Made by a program: the position numbers and the translations under genes. DNA of 25,834 nt from an uncultured Mordavella sp. (GTDB lineage: Bacteria > Bacillota > Clostridia > Lachnospirales > Lachnospiraceae): positions 1-25,834 of the forward strand of contig CABPCP010000041.1 in NCBI GenBank assembly GCA_902406105.1, in the 5' to 3' direction. Below are positions 6,489 to 15,700 of this stretch, piece after piece (position 1 is the stretch's first letter; each line of letters begins with the position of its first letter). The notes beneath the pieces are model-generated. The model was not told the origin of the DNA. It saw only the letters and a list, made by a program, of their open reading frames with translations, and ran no database searches.

Positions 6489-7146
6489 ACGGGAAGAAGA
6501 GCGGAAACGGCGGCAGCGGGAGAAACTCGAAAAAGAATTGGAGCGTCTGGCCGCCATGAGCGTTTATGAAAAGGAATATGAAGAGGCTTCCTATATCTGC
6601 GGGATTGACGAAGCGGGAAGAGGCCCCTTGGCCGGTCCGGTGGTTGCGGGAGCTGTGATTCTGCCTAAAGATGAGACGATCCTGTATCTCAATGATTCCA
6701 AGAAGCTGTCACCTAAGAAAAGGGACAGTCTTTATGATGAGATTATGGAAAAGGCGGTGGCCGTGGGGATTGGAATGGCCTCCCCGGCAAGGATCGATGA
6801 GATCAATATCCTTCAGGCTACTTATGAGGCTATGCGGGAGGCGGTGGGGAAGCTGGCTGTGAACCCGGACATCCTGCTTAACGACGCGGTTACGATACCG
6901 GGCGTGGAGATCCCTCAGGTACCGATCATAAAGGGAGATGCGAAAAGTATCTCCATTGCGGCGGCCAGTATTGTGGCAAAAGTGACCAGAGACAGGCTGA
7001 TGGAAGAGTATGATCAGGTTCTTCCAGGATATGGATTCGCAAAGCATAAAGGATATGGCACGAAGGAGCATATTCAGGCGCTGAAAAACCTGGGGCCGAC
7101 TCCGATCCACCGGCAGAGCTTTATCGAGAACTTTGTGCGCCGGTAA
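6481..7146 (+). CDS. rnhB: Ribonuclease HII
   Basis: A 221-residue nuclease that cuts the RNA strand of RNA:DNA hybrids, including single ribonucleotides left in DNA. The catalytic acids are visible: Asp43 and Glu44 in GIDEAGRG, Asp135 in LLNDAV, and Asp153 in IIKGDAKS, the last two 18 residues apart as in E. coli RNase HII. The [12 protein letters not shown] block and the C-terminal HKGYGTKEH motif are also present. The first 35 or so residues are a charged extension ([20 protein letters not shown]). The ATG 6481 overlaps the lepB stop by 8 nt, with GGGAG at 6467-6471. A shorter start at the later Met (MSVYEKE) is possible but has no better ribosome site. Confidence 0.96.
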   Translation: MNKREEERKRRQREKLEKELERLAAMSVYEKEYEEASYICGIDEAGRGPLAGPVVAGAVILPKDETILYLNDSKKLSPKKRDSLYDEIMEKAVAVGIGMASPARIDEINILQATYEAMREAVGKLAVNPDILLNDAVTIPGVEIPQVPIIKGDAKSISIAAASIVAKVTRDRLMEEYDQVLPGYGFAKHKGYGTKEHIQALKNLGPTPIHRQSFIENFVRR

Positions 7147-7165
7147 AGTGGAGAAGAGACTGTGT

Positions 7166-7528
7166 ATGAGACAAAACAAACGAGAAACAGGCAGGTTCTA
7201 TGAGCAGAAAGCGGCTGCCTGTCTAAAGCGCCGGGGTTATGAAATCCTGGAGATAAATTACCGCAGCAGGCAGGGAGAGATCGATCTGATCGCAAAAGAT
7301 GGAGAAACTTTGGTATTTGTGGAAGTTAAGTTTCGTTTCCGGACAGGAAGCGGTCATCCTTCTGAGGCGGTGGATCAAAAGAAGCAAAAGAGAATCTCCC
7401 GGTGCGCCCTCCATTATCTCACAAGCAGGAATCTGACGGATGTGCCGTGCCGGTTTGACGTGGTGTGCATATGCGGGGAAGAGGGAGAGCCGCTGCTTTA
7501 CCAGAACGCATTTGATTATCAAGAGTAA
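7166..7528 (+). CDS. yraN: UPF0102 family protein YraN (endonuclease-like fold)
   Basis: A 120-residue protein of the YraN/UPF0102 family. Family hallmarks are the N-terminal RETGRFYEQKAAACLKRRGY helix region, then the PD-(D/E)xK-like core: GEIDLIAKDG followed by LVFVEVKFR, with Asp, Glu and Lys positioned as in Holliday-junction resolvase-like nucleases. The precise substrate in cells is not settled. The start ATG 7166 is chosen over a TTG at 7133 that lies within rnhB; GGAGAAG (7150-7156) precedes it. It follows rnhB by 19 nt, the usual rnhB-yraN pairing. Confidence 0.92.
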   Translation: MRQNKRETGRFYEQKAAACLKRRGYEILEINYRSRQGEIDLIAKDGETLVFVEVKFRFRTGSGHPSEAVDQKKQKRISRCALHYLTSRNLTDVPCRFDVVCICGEEGEPLLYQNAFDYQE

Positions 7529-7543
7529 AAGAGGAAACAATCT

Positions 7544-8380
7544 ATGCAATTAGGATTGGTTTATAAAAATCAGGAAATAATTCTAGAAGAAAGAGAAGCC
7601 TTTGGAGTTCCCTATCTGGCCTATCCCCTGCTGGAACAGACTGGAATCGTACGGCATGGATTTTCCACCAGGCTTGGCGGCGTAAGCCAGGGACCCTGGG
7701 CGTCCATGAACCTGAGCAGTACCAGGGGAGATGACCCGGAAGCGGTGGAGGAGAATAAGCGGCGGATGGCCAAAGCCCTGGGAGTGAGGCCAGAGGACAT
7801 GACCTATACCCATCAGACCCACACCACAAATGTGGCGGTGGTGAAAGAAGAAGACAGAGGGACTCGATTCATGGAAACAGATGGAATGGTCACTAACGTA
7901 CCGGGCATCTGTCTGGTCACTTTCTATGCGGACTGCGTGCCGCTGTATTTTGTGGATCCGGTGAAAAAAGCCATTGGTCTTAGCCATTCGGGATGGCGGG
8001 GGACCGTGGGAAAGATAGGCAGGGAGACGGTAGAACAGATGCGGGAGGCATACGGAAGCGATCCCAAAGATATAGTAGCCGCGATCGGACCTTCGATCTG
8101 CCAGGACTGCTATGAAGTCAGTGAAGACGTGATATCAGAATTCCAGAAAGCATTTGCCAAAAAGATTTGGGACCGGCTGTTCTACCGGAAAGGGAATGGA
8201 AAGTATCAATTGAATCTGTGGGCGGCCAACGAGGCGGTGCTGATGGAAGCCGGAATTCCAAAAGAACAGATCGCGGTGACTAATCTGTGTACCCATTGCA
8301 ACCCGAAGATCTTGTTTTCTCACCGGGCACAAGGGGAGAAAAGAGGAAATTTAAGCGCGTTTCTTGCGTTAAAGGAGTAA
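7544..8380 (+). CDS. pgeF: Peptidoglycan editing factor PgeF / YfiH-YlmD family (purine nucleoside-active laccase-domain protein)
   Basis: A 278-residue protein of the Cu-oxidase_4 (DUF152) family, once called polyphenol oxidoreductase. Related proteins (YfiH, YlmD, FAMIN/LACC1) act on purine nucleosides, and E. coli PgeF prevents wrong amino acids in cell-wall precursors; which role applies here is unknown. The metal-site residues expected for the family are present: His90/His93 in THQTHTTN, Cys131 in YADCVPL and His148 in LSHSGWRG. The IGPSICQDCYEV and CTHCNPKILFSHR motifs are also kept. The start is ATG 7544, with GAGGAAA upstream and 15 nt after yraN. The mscS ribosome site directly abuts its stop. 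Confidence 0.93.
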   Translation: MQLGLVYKNQEIILEEREAFGVPYLAYPLLEQTGIVRHGFSTRLGGVSQGPWASMNLSSTRGDDPEAVEENKRRMAKALGVRPEDMTYTHQTHTTNVAVVKEEDRGTRFMETDGMVTNVPGICLVTFYADCVPLYFVDPVKKAIGLSHSGWRGTVGKIGRETVEQMREAYGSDPKDIVAAIGPSICQDCYEVSEDVISEFQKAFAKKIWDRLFYRKGNGKYQLNLWAANEAVLMEAGIPKEQIAVTNLCTHCNPKILFSHRAQGEKRGNLSAFLALKE

Positions 8381-8382
8381 AA

Positions 8383-9285
8383 ATGCTGACATTATTAGCA
8401 AGTGCGGAAGAAAATAATTTGGAACTGGCAGAAGGGACGGAGACGGTAAAGGAAGCCGCGGAAAGTGTGGGTCAGATTCCAGGCTTTATCCAGGACCAGC
8501 TTCCTTCCTTGATTCAGTTTGGGCTCAAAGTGGTTTTTGCCCTGGTAGTCTTTTTTATAGGAAGATTTTTGATCCAGTGGCTGCGCAAAGTAGTGCGGAA
8601 ATCCCTGGAGCGTTCTAAGGCAGACCAGGGAGTGCGGCAGTTTGTAGATTCCCTGTTGAAATTCGTGCTTTATATCCTGCTGCTTTTTTCCATCGCGACA
8701 AACTTTGGACTGGATACGGCCACTGTGGCGGCTGCTGTGGCATCCTGCGGGGTAGCCATCGGTCTTGCCCTGCAGGGAAGCCTTTCTAACTTCGCGGGCG
8801 GCGTGCTGATCCTGATCTTAAAGCCGTTTGAGGTAGGGGATTATATCATCGAGGATACGAACAAGAACGAAGGAACTGTCAAGGAAATCCAGATCTTCTA
8901 TACGAAGCTGAGCACTATTGACAACAAGACGATCGTGATTCCCAACGGAATCCTGACCAACAACAGTCTGACCAATGCTACGGCAAAAGAAGAACGCCGG
9001 CTGGATTTGAAAGTAGACATTTCCTATGAGGCCGATCTGAAGAAGGCCAAGATGCTGGTCGAACAGCTTCTGATGGAAGACGCGAGCATTTTGAAAGAAG
9101 AAGATGTCAGCGTATTTGTGGACAGCTTGGGAGAGAGCGCCGTGGTCCTTGGAGCTAGAGCCTGGGTGAAAAACGAAGAATTCTGGCCCGCCCGGTGGCG
9201 GCTGCTGGAGAAGATCAAGCTCACCTTCGATGAAAACGGGATTGAGATACCTTACCGGCAGGTGGTTGTGCATACAGCGGATTGA
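8383..9285 (+). CDS. mscS: Small-conductance mechanosensitive channel, MscS family
   Basis: A 300-residue channel that opens under membrane tension to release solutes on hypo-osmotic shock. It has an acidic N-terminus (about 1-40), TM1 (about 43-66), TM2 (about 88-108) and a pore-lining TM3 (about 112-147) rich in Ala/Gly (VAAAVASCGVAIGLALQGS) with the NFAGGVLILILKPFEVGDYI motif. The beta domain follows (VKEIQIFYTKLSTIDNKTI, IPNG) and then the alpha/beta C-terminal domain. Length is normal. The start is ATG 8383, five bases after AAAGGAG, which sits over the end of pgeF; the two genes are likely coupled. A longer in-frame start at 8287 lies within pgeF and is rejected. It is the last gene before the hairpin/repeat element at 9291. 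Confidence 0.95.
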   Translation: MLTLLASAEENNLELAEGTETVKEAAESVGQIPGFIQDQLPSLIQFGLKVVFALVVFFIGRFLIQWLRKVVRKSLERSKADQGVRQFVDSLLKFVLYILLLFSIATNFGLDTATVAAAVASCGVAIGLALQGSLSNFAGGVLILILKPFEVGDYIIEDTNKNEGTVKEIQIFYTKLSTIDNKTIVIPNGILTNNSLTNATAKEERRLDLKVDISYEADLKKAKMLVEQLLMEDASILKEEDVSVFVDSLGESAVVLGARAWVKNEEFWPARWRLLEKIKLTFDENGIEIPYRQVVVHTAD

Positions 9286-9290
9286 AAGTT

Positions 9291-9333
9291 AATTGGGGAC
9301 GTAGTATTTTTGCATTTTACTACGTCCCCAATT
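9291..9333 (+). terminator. Hairpin after mscS, left copy of a palindromic element
   Basis: A perfect 16-bp stem, AATTGGGGACGTAGTA (9291-9306) paired with 9318-9333, with an 11-nt loop. TTTT follows three bases after the stem, so it can serve as a terminator for the mscS transcript. The same arrangement of hairpin plus downstream 36-nt repeat is found at 25733-25814. Confidence 0.7.
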
Positions 9334-9336
9334 GAC

Positions 9337-9372
9337 TTTTGCCCTGTACCAAAATGGCGAAGGGGGTGTACC
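9337..9372 (+). repeat. 36-nt direct repeat, left copy
   Basis: The sequence beginning TTTTGCCCTGTACC and ending GGGGTGTACC matches 25779-25814 at 34 of 36 positions, same orientation. Each copy holds two TGTACC hexamers starting 22 bp apart (here 9345 and 9367), about two helical turns. It lies just upstream of the giant gene's promoter. It may be part of a REP/MITE-like element or a protein-binding site. Confidence 0.85.
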
Positions 9373-9390
9373 TAAATAGACATGACATGT

Positions 9391-9419
9391 TTGACATGGA
9401 AAATTCTAAATGGTATAAT
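9391..9419 (+). promoter_or_regulatory. Perfect consensus sigma-A promoter for the giant surface protein gene
   Basis: TTGACA (9391-9396), a 17-nt spacer and TATAAT (9414-9419) match the consensus at all 12 positions. The predicted start is about 9426. Three GACATG hexamers (9379-9384, 9384-9389, 9393-9398) overlap and precede the -35, a possible operator. Such a strong core promoter suggests high output unless a regulator holds it down. Confidence 0.88.
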
Positions 9420-9649
9420 TAATAAGACATATACAATTTGCATAAGATTTTGACTAAAGAGGCTATCAATCTCCCAAATGTGCTGAATTTTTGTGGGGGG
9501 GGGTAGTCTTTTTATATCACGGAAGAGAGGATCTGTCTTTTTTTGAAGGCGGAGAGTTTAGGAGTATCCGGTTGGAGAGTGAAACCGGATGCAAGAATTG
9601 GTCAGAAACAGACCTGTTGAAAATTATCATAGAAAGAGGAGGGCAACGT
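9420..9649 (+). other. Leader region of the giant gene with G9 tract and hairpin
   Basis: About 225 nt of untranslated leader. It contains a run of nine G's (9495-9503), a run of seven T's (9538-9544), and an 8-bp hairpin ATCCGGTT/AACCGGAT (9566-9573 with 9583-9590, 9-nt loop). I recognise no riboswitch class; the conserved GEMM (c-di-GMP-I) core was looked for and not seen. The reading frame stays open from 9458, but there is no ribosome binding site before the TTG at 9491. The GAGGAGGG at 9636-9643 marks the true start at 9650. Confidence 0.55.
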
Positions 9650-9736
9650 ATGAAGAGAGGGAAACCATGGACAAGATTTCTTGCGATCCTTCTGGCGGCA
9701 GCTATGCTGATAACAAGTCAAAGCATGGCATCTGCG
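9650..9736 (+). other. Sec signal peptide of the giant surface protein
   Basis: Residues 1-29: a basic n-region (MKRGKPWTR), a hydrophobic core (FLAILLAAAMLI) and an A-S-A cleavage site before Ala30-Asp31. It is a standard signal peptidase I substrate; the intact lepB at 4417 could process it. Confidence 0.88.
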
Positions 9737-12700
9737 GCAGACACTGTACAAAGTTTGTTTGAGGAAGGAGCGGCTGGAGAGAATGATTCTGGCAAAGAGG
9801 CTCAGCCATCCGGTCAGGAAGCGGAGGCATCAGATACGGAGTCTGCCGGAACGGATAGTTCTGGAGCAGATACAGATTCTGGCCAGGATAAAAATAAGGG
9901 AACTTCGTCGGCCGGCGAGACAAAAGACAATGGAGGAACACGGGAAAATGGAAGCCAGACGCCGAAGACCGATACAGACTCCAACGAGGGGCGGAAACAA
10001 AACGATTCTGCCAGTGAAACAGATCAGGAGAAGACGCTTACCGATCAGGAAAGCGGCGTGAAACTGGTCTATTTGTCGAGTCAGCTTCCGGAGAATGTGA
10101 AGCTTGAGGCAGAAGAGAAGAAGGCAGAGGAAAAGGATTACCCGGAGGCGGCAGAGAAAACCATCACGGACAAGCTTGCCCAAGAAGGCCTCATGCTGGA
10201 CCGGATCGCTTTTTATGATATTGACCTGGGAGGAAGCCAGCCGGATGGGAAAATTGAAGTGAAACTCCCTGTGCCGGAGGACTGGAGCGGCCAGCTTCAT
10301 GCCTGGTATATTGATGATAACGGATTAGTCACTTATATGGAAAGGGAGGCTGAGGATACAGAAGGATATTATACTTTCCTGACGGATCACTTCAGCCTGT
10401 ACGCGGTGAGCGTAAGCGAGCCGAAGAAGGAAGAGTCAGATAATAAGATAGAAGAAACACAGCCGGGGGGTGAACCCAAGGTTCTGCGGATTGGAGAGGA
10501 TAAAGCCGCAGACTTTGCTTCTGTAGAAGAAATGGCAGAAGCATACTACGGGAAGAATGCGACCAACCCGCAGACCGTAGGAAGTGTTACCATCAGCACA
10601 TCTCATACGGGAGAAACAGTGATGGCCGGGGATGAACTCAGCTTCACGCTGTCTTATACCATGAATCCGGCTCCTCTCTATAATTATGGAGAGCAGACCA
10701 AGCCGCTCTTTGATACCTACGACAATACCACGATCCGATTCAAGCTGCCGGACGGCATGAAACTGGTAGAAGAAGACAAGATTGCCGGCGCATCGGCTTC
10801 CTATGACGAAGAGACCGGGGAGTGGGTCTTTACACTGGATAATACTGCGATCGATGCCGGCGCGTCCAGCACTGGGTCTTTCAGCATCCGTGTGCTGGTG
10901 GATAAGAACGGAGCGCTTGAGATCGGGAAAAAATTTGACTTTGATATTCAGAACAACCTGTCCATGACGACAAAATTTACCGTATATGATAAGACAGACA
11001 GCGGGAATCCCGTAAAGGTAAAGGAATACCCGCAGACCAATCAGACGATCACACAGAGTCTTCCCACTCTTACATCTGTGAGTCCGGATCAGTGGGGGCT
11101 GTCGAAAAATCATGTAAGCAATATCGTCACGGAAGACAAGAAAACCGTCACCGTGCGGTGGGAGCTGGCCTTTGGCCTTCGCACTGCCGAAGGTGATGAT
11201 ATGGTGACTAATGAGGCTTCCTATTACCAAGCCCACGGACGCGCGCCCTTCCAAGATGGAAAGATTACCCTTGGCGAGGTTCTGGCAGTAGACGGGAAGG
11301 AGGATCTCCAGCCAAAATCGATTACGATCACGGAACAGTTTGGAAGTAACAAGACATATTCTGTTGTCAATGGTGAGGCAGAAGTAAATACTGATACCTG
11401 CGGCGCTCATCAGGTAACCGGAATTGACGGGAACGCGCCTTATTATTCGGAGTACTATGTAGATGTTGTCTATGATTACCAGGAGTTTATCAAAGACTAT
11501 GAAGAGACAGGCAGCGACCAGATTCCAGTGACGAATACGGCAAAGGCGACCTATCAGCTGAAAGGTGCAGAGTCTCCGGTGACAGTGGAAGATACAGCCA
11601 ATACAGCGATCGGTGAGAGAACCAGGCCTGCGGAATTGGTCATCGAGAAATGGATCCAGGATTATGACAGCGCCGGTTCCCGGCTGTACGCAGAAGGAGA
11701 AGACTGGGCTCCAGTGTCCGGGCCTGCGGAGTTTGCTGTAACAACAACGGATGGAACTGCGGCGGTTCTCTATACGAAGAATGCGGACGGCACATATACG
11801 CAGCTGGATAGCAATAAGGTGTCTATTGATCCTGCCGCTGCAGGAGAAGACGGGAAAGTGACCGTCTATCTGGATGCGGGAGAGTATCAGGTAACAGAAG
11901 AAAAAGCGCCTGTGAAAACAGAATGTCAGACAGAACCGCAGGATGTGGAGATCGCAGAAGGAGGAACCAAGACCGTTTCCTTTACCAATAAGGAATTGCT
12001 GGGAGGCGTGCTGATCCATAAAGAAGGCCATAAGGATGCTGACAACCAGGACCTTCCGGGAGCGGTATTTGGACTCTACTTAGATGAAGACTGCAATGAA
12101 GAAGTAGCGAGAGGAGAGACAAACAGCAGCGGCAATCTCCAGTTTGACCGCTTGGTTCCGGGAACTTACTATGTAAAGGAAATAGAAGCGCCGGAGGGAT
12201 ATCTGCCGGATACAGCCGTATATAAAGTGGAGGTAAAAGCGAACCAGGTAGATGACAGCCTTAATAATCTTGTCAACGAATATAACCTGGCTCATCTGCA
12301 GCTGCAGAAAATGTACCAATGGTTTTCTACAGGTGAAAAACGTAATGTAGATACAACCAATTATCAGGAGTTTGCCGGCTGCTTTACCCTGCAGCAGAGT
12401 ACAGATGGAGAACACTGGACTGCAGTGGAAGGCGCAGAAAATATGGGGCTTACACAGAACGGGAATCTGATGAAAACAGATTTCCCGGTTTACCAGGTGA
12501 GCGAGGATGGGACAAAAACACCAATCCGGTATCGGTTCCGAGAAGTGCTGCCGGAGAACTGGCATGGAGATGGAGAGCAGAAAGAAGGGGAGGACCTTGT
12601 TCTCTATTCCGAGGAAGTAACCCTGGAAGATGTGATCGGAAATTCCAGCGCTGACCCCAAGACTGTGGAGATGGTGAACAGCCGCAACGGCGACCTGGAA

Positions 12701-15700
12701 CTGACCAAGGAGTATGTCAGGGTCAATCCTATGGGAGAGCAGACCACAACGCCTGCTGGTGAGGAGGACGCAACCTTTGACCTTTATAAACAGGTGGAGG
12801 GTGAAGATACATATGAGCGCGTTGGTACCTATCAGACAGATGCCTCCGGAAAGATCCAGGCTACGAACCTTCCAGGAGAAGAAGTCGGCAGGACGATCAA
12901 CTATTACTGGGTAGAGGTGTCAGACGGCGACGGCGAATATCTTCTGGAAAAAGAAGAGGGAAATGGAAATAACGCCCAGGTGACGACGATAACAGTAGGC
13001 GGACAGTCTATGGAGGCGGTAGGTCCCTTCTACTTCCGGCCCAAGACAGCTGATGAAACCATCAGCATTTCCCAGGATATCACCGTTCAGAATGTAGAGC
13101 AGAAGGTTCCGGTACGGATCAAGAAGATCGACACCCTGACAGGGGAATGGATGGATGGCGCGCGGATCACCATCAGCCGGGAGGAGGCAGATGGGGAAAA
13201 CACAGTTGTATATGATAACGTAGCAGTTCCGTCCGCCGGTTATCTGGCTATCCTGGAGGCAGGGCATAAGTATGTTGTAGAAGAGACTACCGTTCCGGAC
13301 CATTATACCTGTGTGAATGAAGGCGAACTTACAATTGACTTAACAAATATAAAGGTAACGGGAGCAGGAGTGCCAGACTATCCTGATCTTACCGTTAAGA
13401 ATAAACCGGATCCTTCTATTACCATCGATAAGATACTCAGGAAAGCAGACGACAGTGAATCGGACCTGGATGGCACACAGTTTGAAGTCTATAAAAAAGA
13501 GGGAGAGCAGTTTACTCCGGTAACGGATGAAGAGGGAAACACCCTGATCCTGGAAGCTGGAAGCAGTCTCTATCTGGAGGAAGCCGGCCAATATTATCTC
13601 CATGAAAAAGTGACGGATGCGATGCAGGTGCTGAGTCCGGATACATACCCGGATCTTTACAACTCGTATCAGCATGAGATAGCAGACGGCGAATTCTTCT
13701 TTGGCCCCTATACGGTGGAGGATCAGGAAGCGACCCAGAACCTTGGCGATATCATCAATGTATCCAGTCTGGGCGGCCTGACGGTGAAAAAGGCGGATAA
13801 AGAAGGTGCTGCACTGGACGGCGCAACGATCGAAGTATATCATCTGGATGCCCAGAATCAGAAAGTAATTGATAGAACCGGTACGACGCCGGACAATGGC
13901 ACATTGACGTTCCAGGATCTGCCAATCTATGGATCTGACGGTAAAAAGATTACTTACTATATCCATGAGACCAAAGCGCCGAGCGGGTATTATGGAACCT
14001 CCACAGAGCTGACCACCACCCTGAATCCGGGAGAGATCATCACCACTGTGGACGGGGCGAAAGATGGAGAAGAACTGGCTCTGGTGAACAACCGTTATCA
14101 GAGCTTTACCGTGAATAAGGTGTACTACAACGTGTGGGAGCACGCCTTCACAAATGAAGAGATTCCGCTGGAAGGGACTACCATTGCCCTGTATAAAAAA
14201 GGAACAGACGGCAATTACCATTGGGAGAGAAATGGTGTGACAGACAGCCTGGGACGGGTGATTTTCAGCAACCTGACTGATGAAGACGGAGACGAGTACA
14301 TAGCCGTGGAGGTAGATATCCCTCAGAGCGCTAAGGACGAGTATGTCTATCCCCAGGGGAACAAAGCATATCTTCCGGATCCGGCGACTGACGAGTCTGT
14401 ACGTACGCTGACGGAGGGGCAACTGGATACATACAACTGTGTGCGTCCGGACGGACAGAATCAGGCCAAGATGGTCAATGAGATTGGATGGACCCAGCTT
14501 CGGATCTATAAATATATGATGCGCAGAGTGGATGAAGGAAATCCGGAATCCCCGGAAGAAAGAGAAGTTGCAGCCAATTACTGCCAGTTCCAGCTGTATC
14601 AGCAGATCGTACCGGAAGGCGCAGGCATAGAGCTTGCCTTTGACGAGGATAACTGTACGCTGATCGGCGAGTACAGCAGCGGCACCTTTATCGGAGCGGA
14701 TGGAGAACCGGTGGACGGCAAGTTTGCCACGGACATTCTGGATGTGGCGGACAACATTGTCTACTGGCTGGTAGAGACACAGGCAGGGCCGGGCGCTGAG
14801 ATCATTCCTGAGAATCAGTACATTCTGATCACCAGAGAAAAAGGTGCGGTCGAATATACCAACAACTCCAATGGCGGAGTCTCCAAAGAAGTATGGACCT
14901 ATCCGGACAATGCTTACGGAGAATACGATCTTGAGAACAATGCAACTTACGGTGAAGGAACGGACTACTATGCTTCCGTCCGCCTGCAGAAATGGGCCGG
15001 AGCCTATGACGAAGACGGGGATAAGATCAAGGACAGCTACGAGCCGCTTGGAAATGCCAGCTATGAACTTTGGGTCGCAAATGAGGCCGGGGATCTGCTG
15101 GAAAAAGTGGATGACATTACGGTAGGTCTGGAGAGTGACATTGAAACCGGTGACAGGTCCGCTATGGGTATGTCCAAGGCTCTCTGGTATGACAATGAGG
15201 ACGAAGAAAACGGGTTTGCGAAATATGACGACCTGGAAGCAGAGGGCAATGCGGACGATATTACCTGGCAGGATGCAGAAAAGAACTGCTACTATGTGAG
15301 AATGGCCCTGCGGGAGAGCTATGTGCCCTACGGCTATCAGATCGACGCGGCGCCCCACTATATGATCGTTCGCTTTACACCTACAGGAACAGGCATGACC
15401 TACAACGACGCCTATTTTGTCACAGATAATAAGGAGCAGGTTCCTCTGGCGGATGAACAGACAGGAATCGCGTGGCCTGGCAGATTTACGGTTGGAGGGA
15501 AGACGACAGATTATGGAGCGGCAGGGGGAGACCTTTACCGTCTGGTGAACTGGCCTCTCACCAACTTCTCTGTGACCGTGCAGAAATACGGTTATGAGCC
15601 GGGAGTGGATGCGCCCTTTAGTAAGACGGCAGAGCAGCTGGACGCCTGGTTTGAGGACGGACATACCGGCAGAGTACCCCTGGAAGGCGTGACCATGAAG

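Noticed and set aside
9478..9486. Start-stop leader peptide (ATG TGC TGA) before the giant gene
   Set aside because: No ribosome binding site and no known attenuation partner; expected by chance.
9491..9649. N-terminal extension of the giant protein starting at TTG 9491
   Set aside because: No ribosome binding site precedes it, it would place 53 residues before a perfect signal peptide, and it runs through the G9 tract. GAGGAGGG seven bases before ATG 9650 fixes the start.
9420..9649. Cyclic-di-GMP or other riboswitch in the adhesin leader
   Set aside because: The conserved GEMM core and other motifs I know were not seen. Only a simple 8-bp hairpin is present. A covariance-model scan would be decisive.
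13340..15664. Antisense open frame of 774 codons inside the giant gene, with similar long ones at 10436-12031, 16832-18235, 18977-19867 and 20108-21979
   Set aside because: These are shadows of the sense-strand codon bias. The translations are Ile/Arg/His/Cys-rich with no recognisable domain, no ribosome binding sites were found, and the sense frame carries clear domain signatures throughout.
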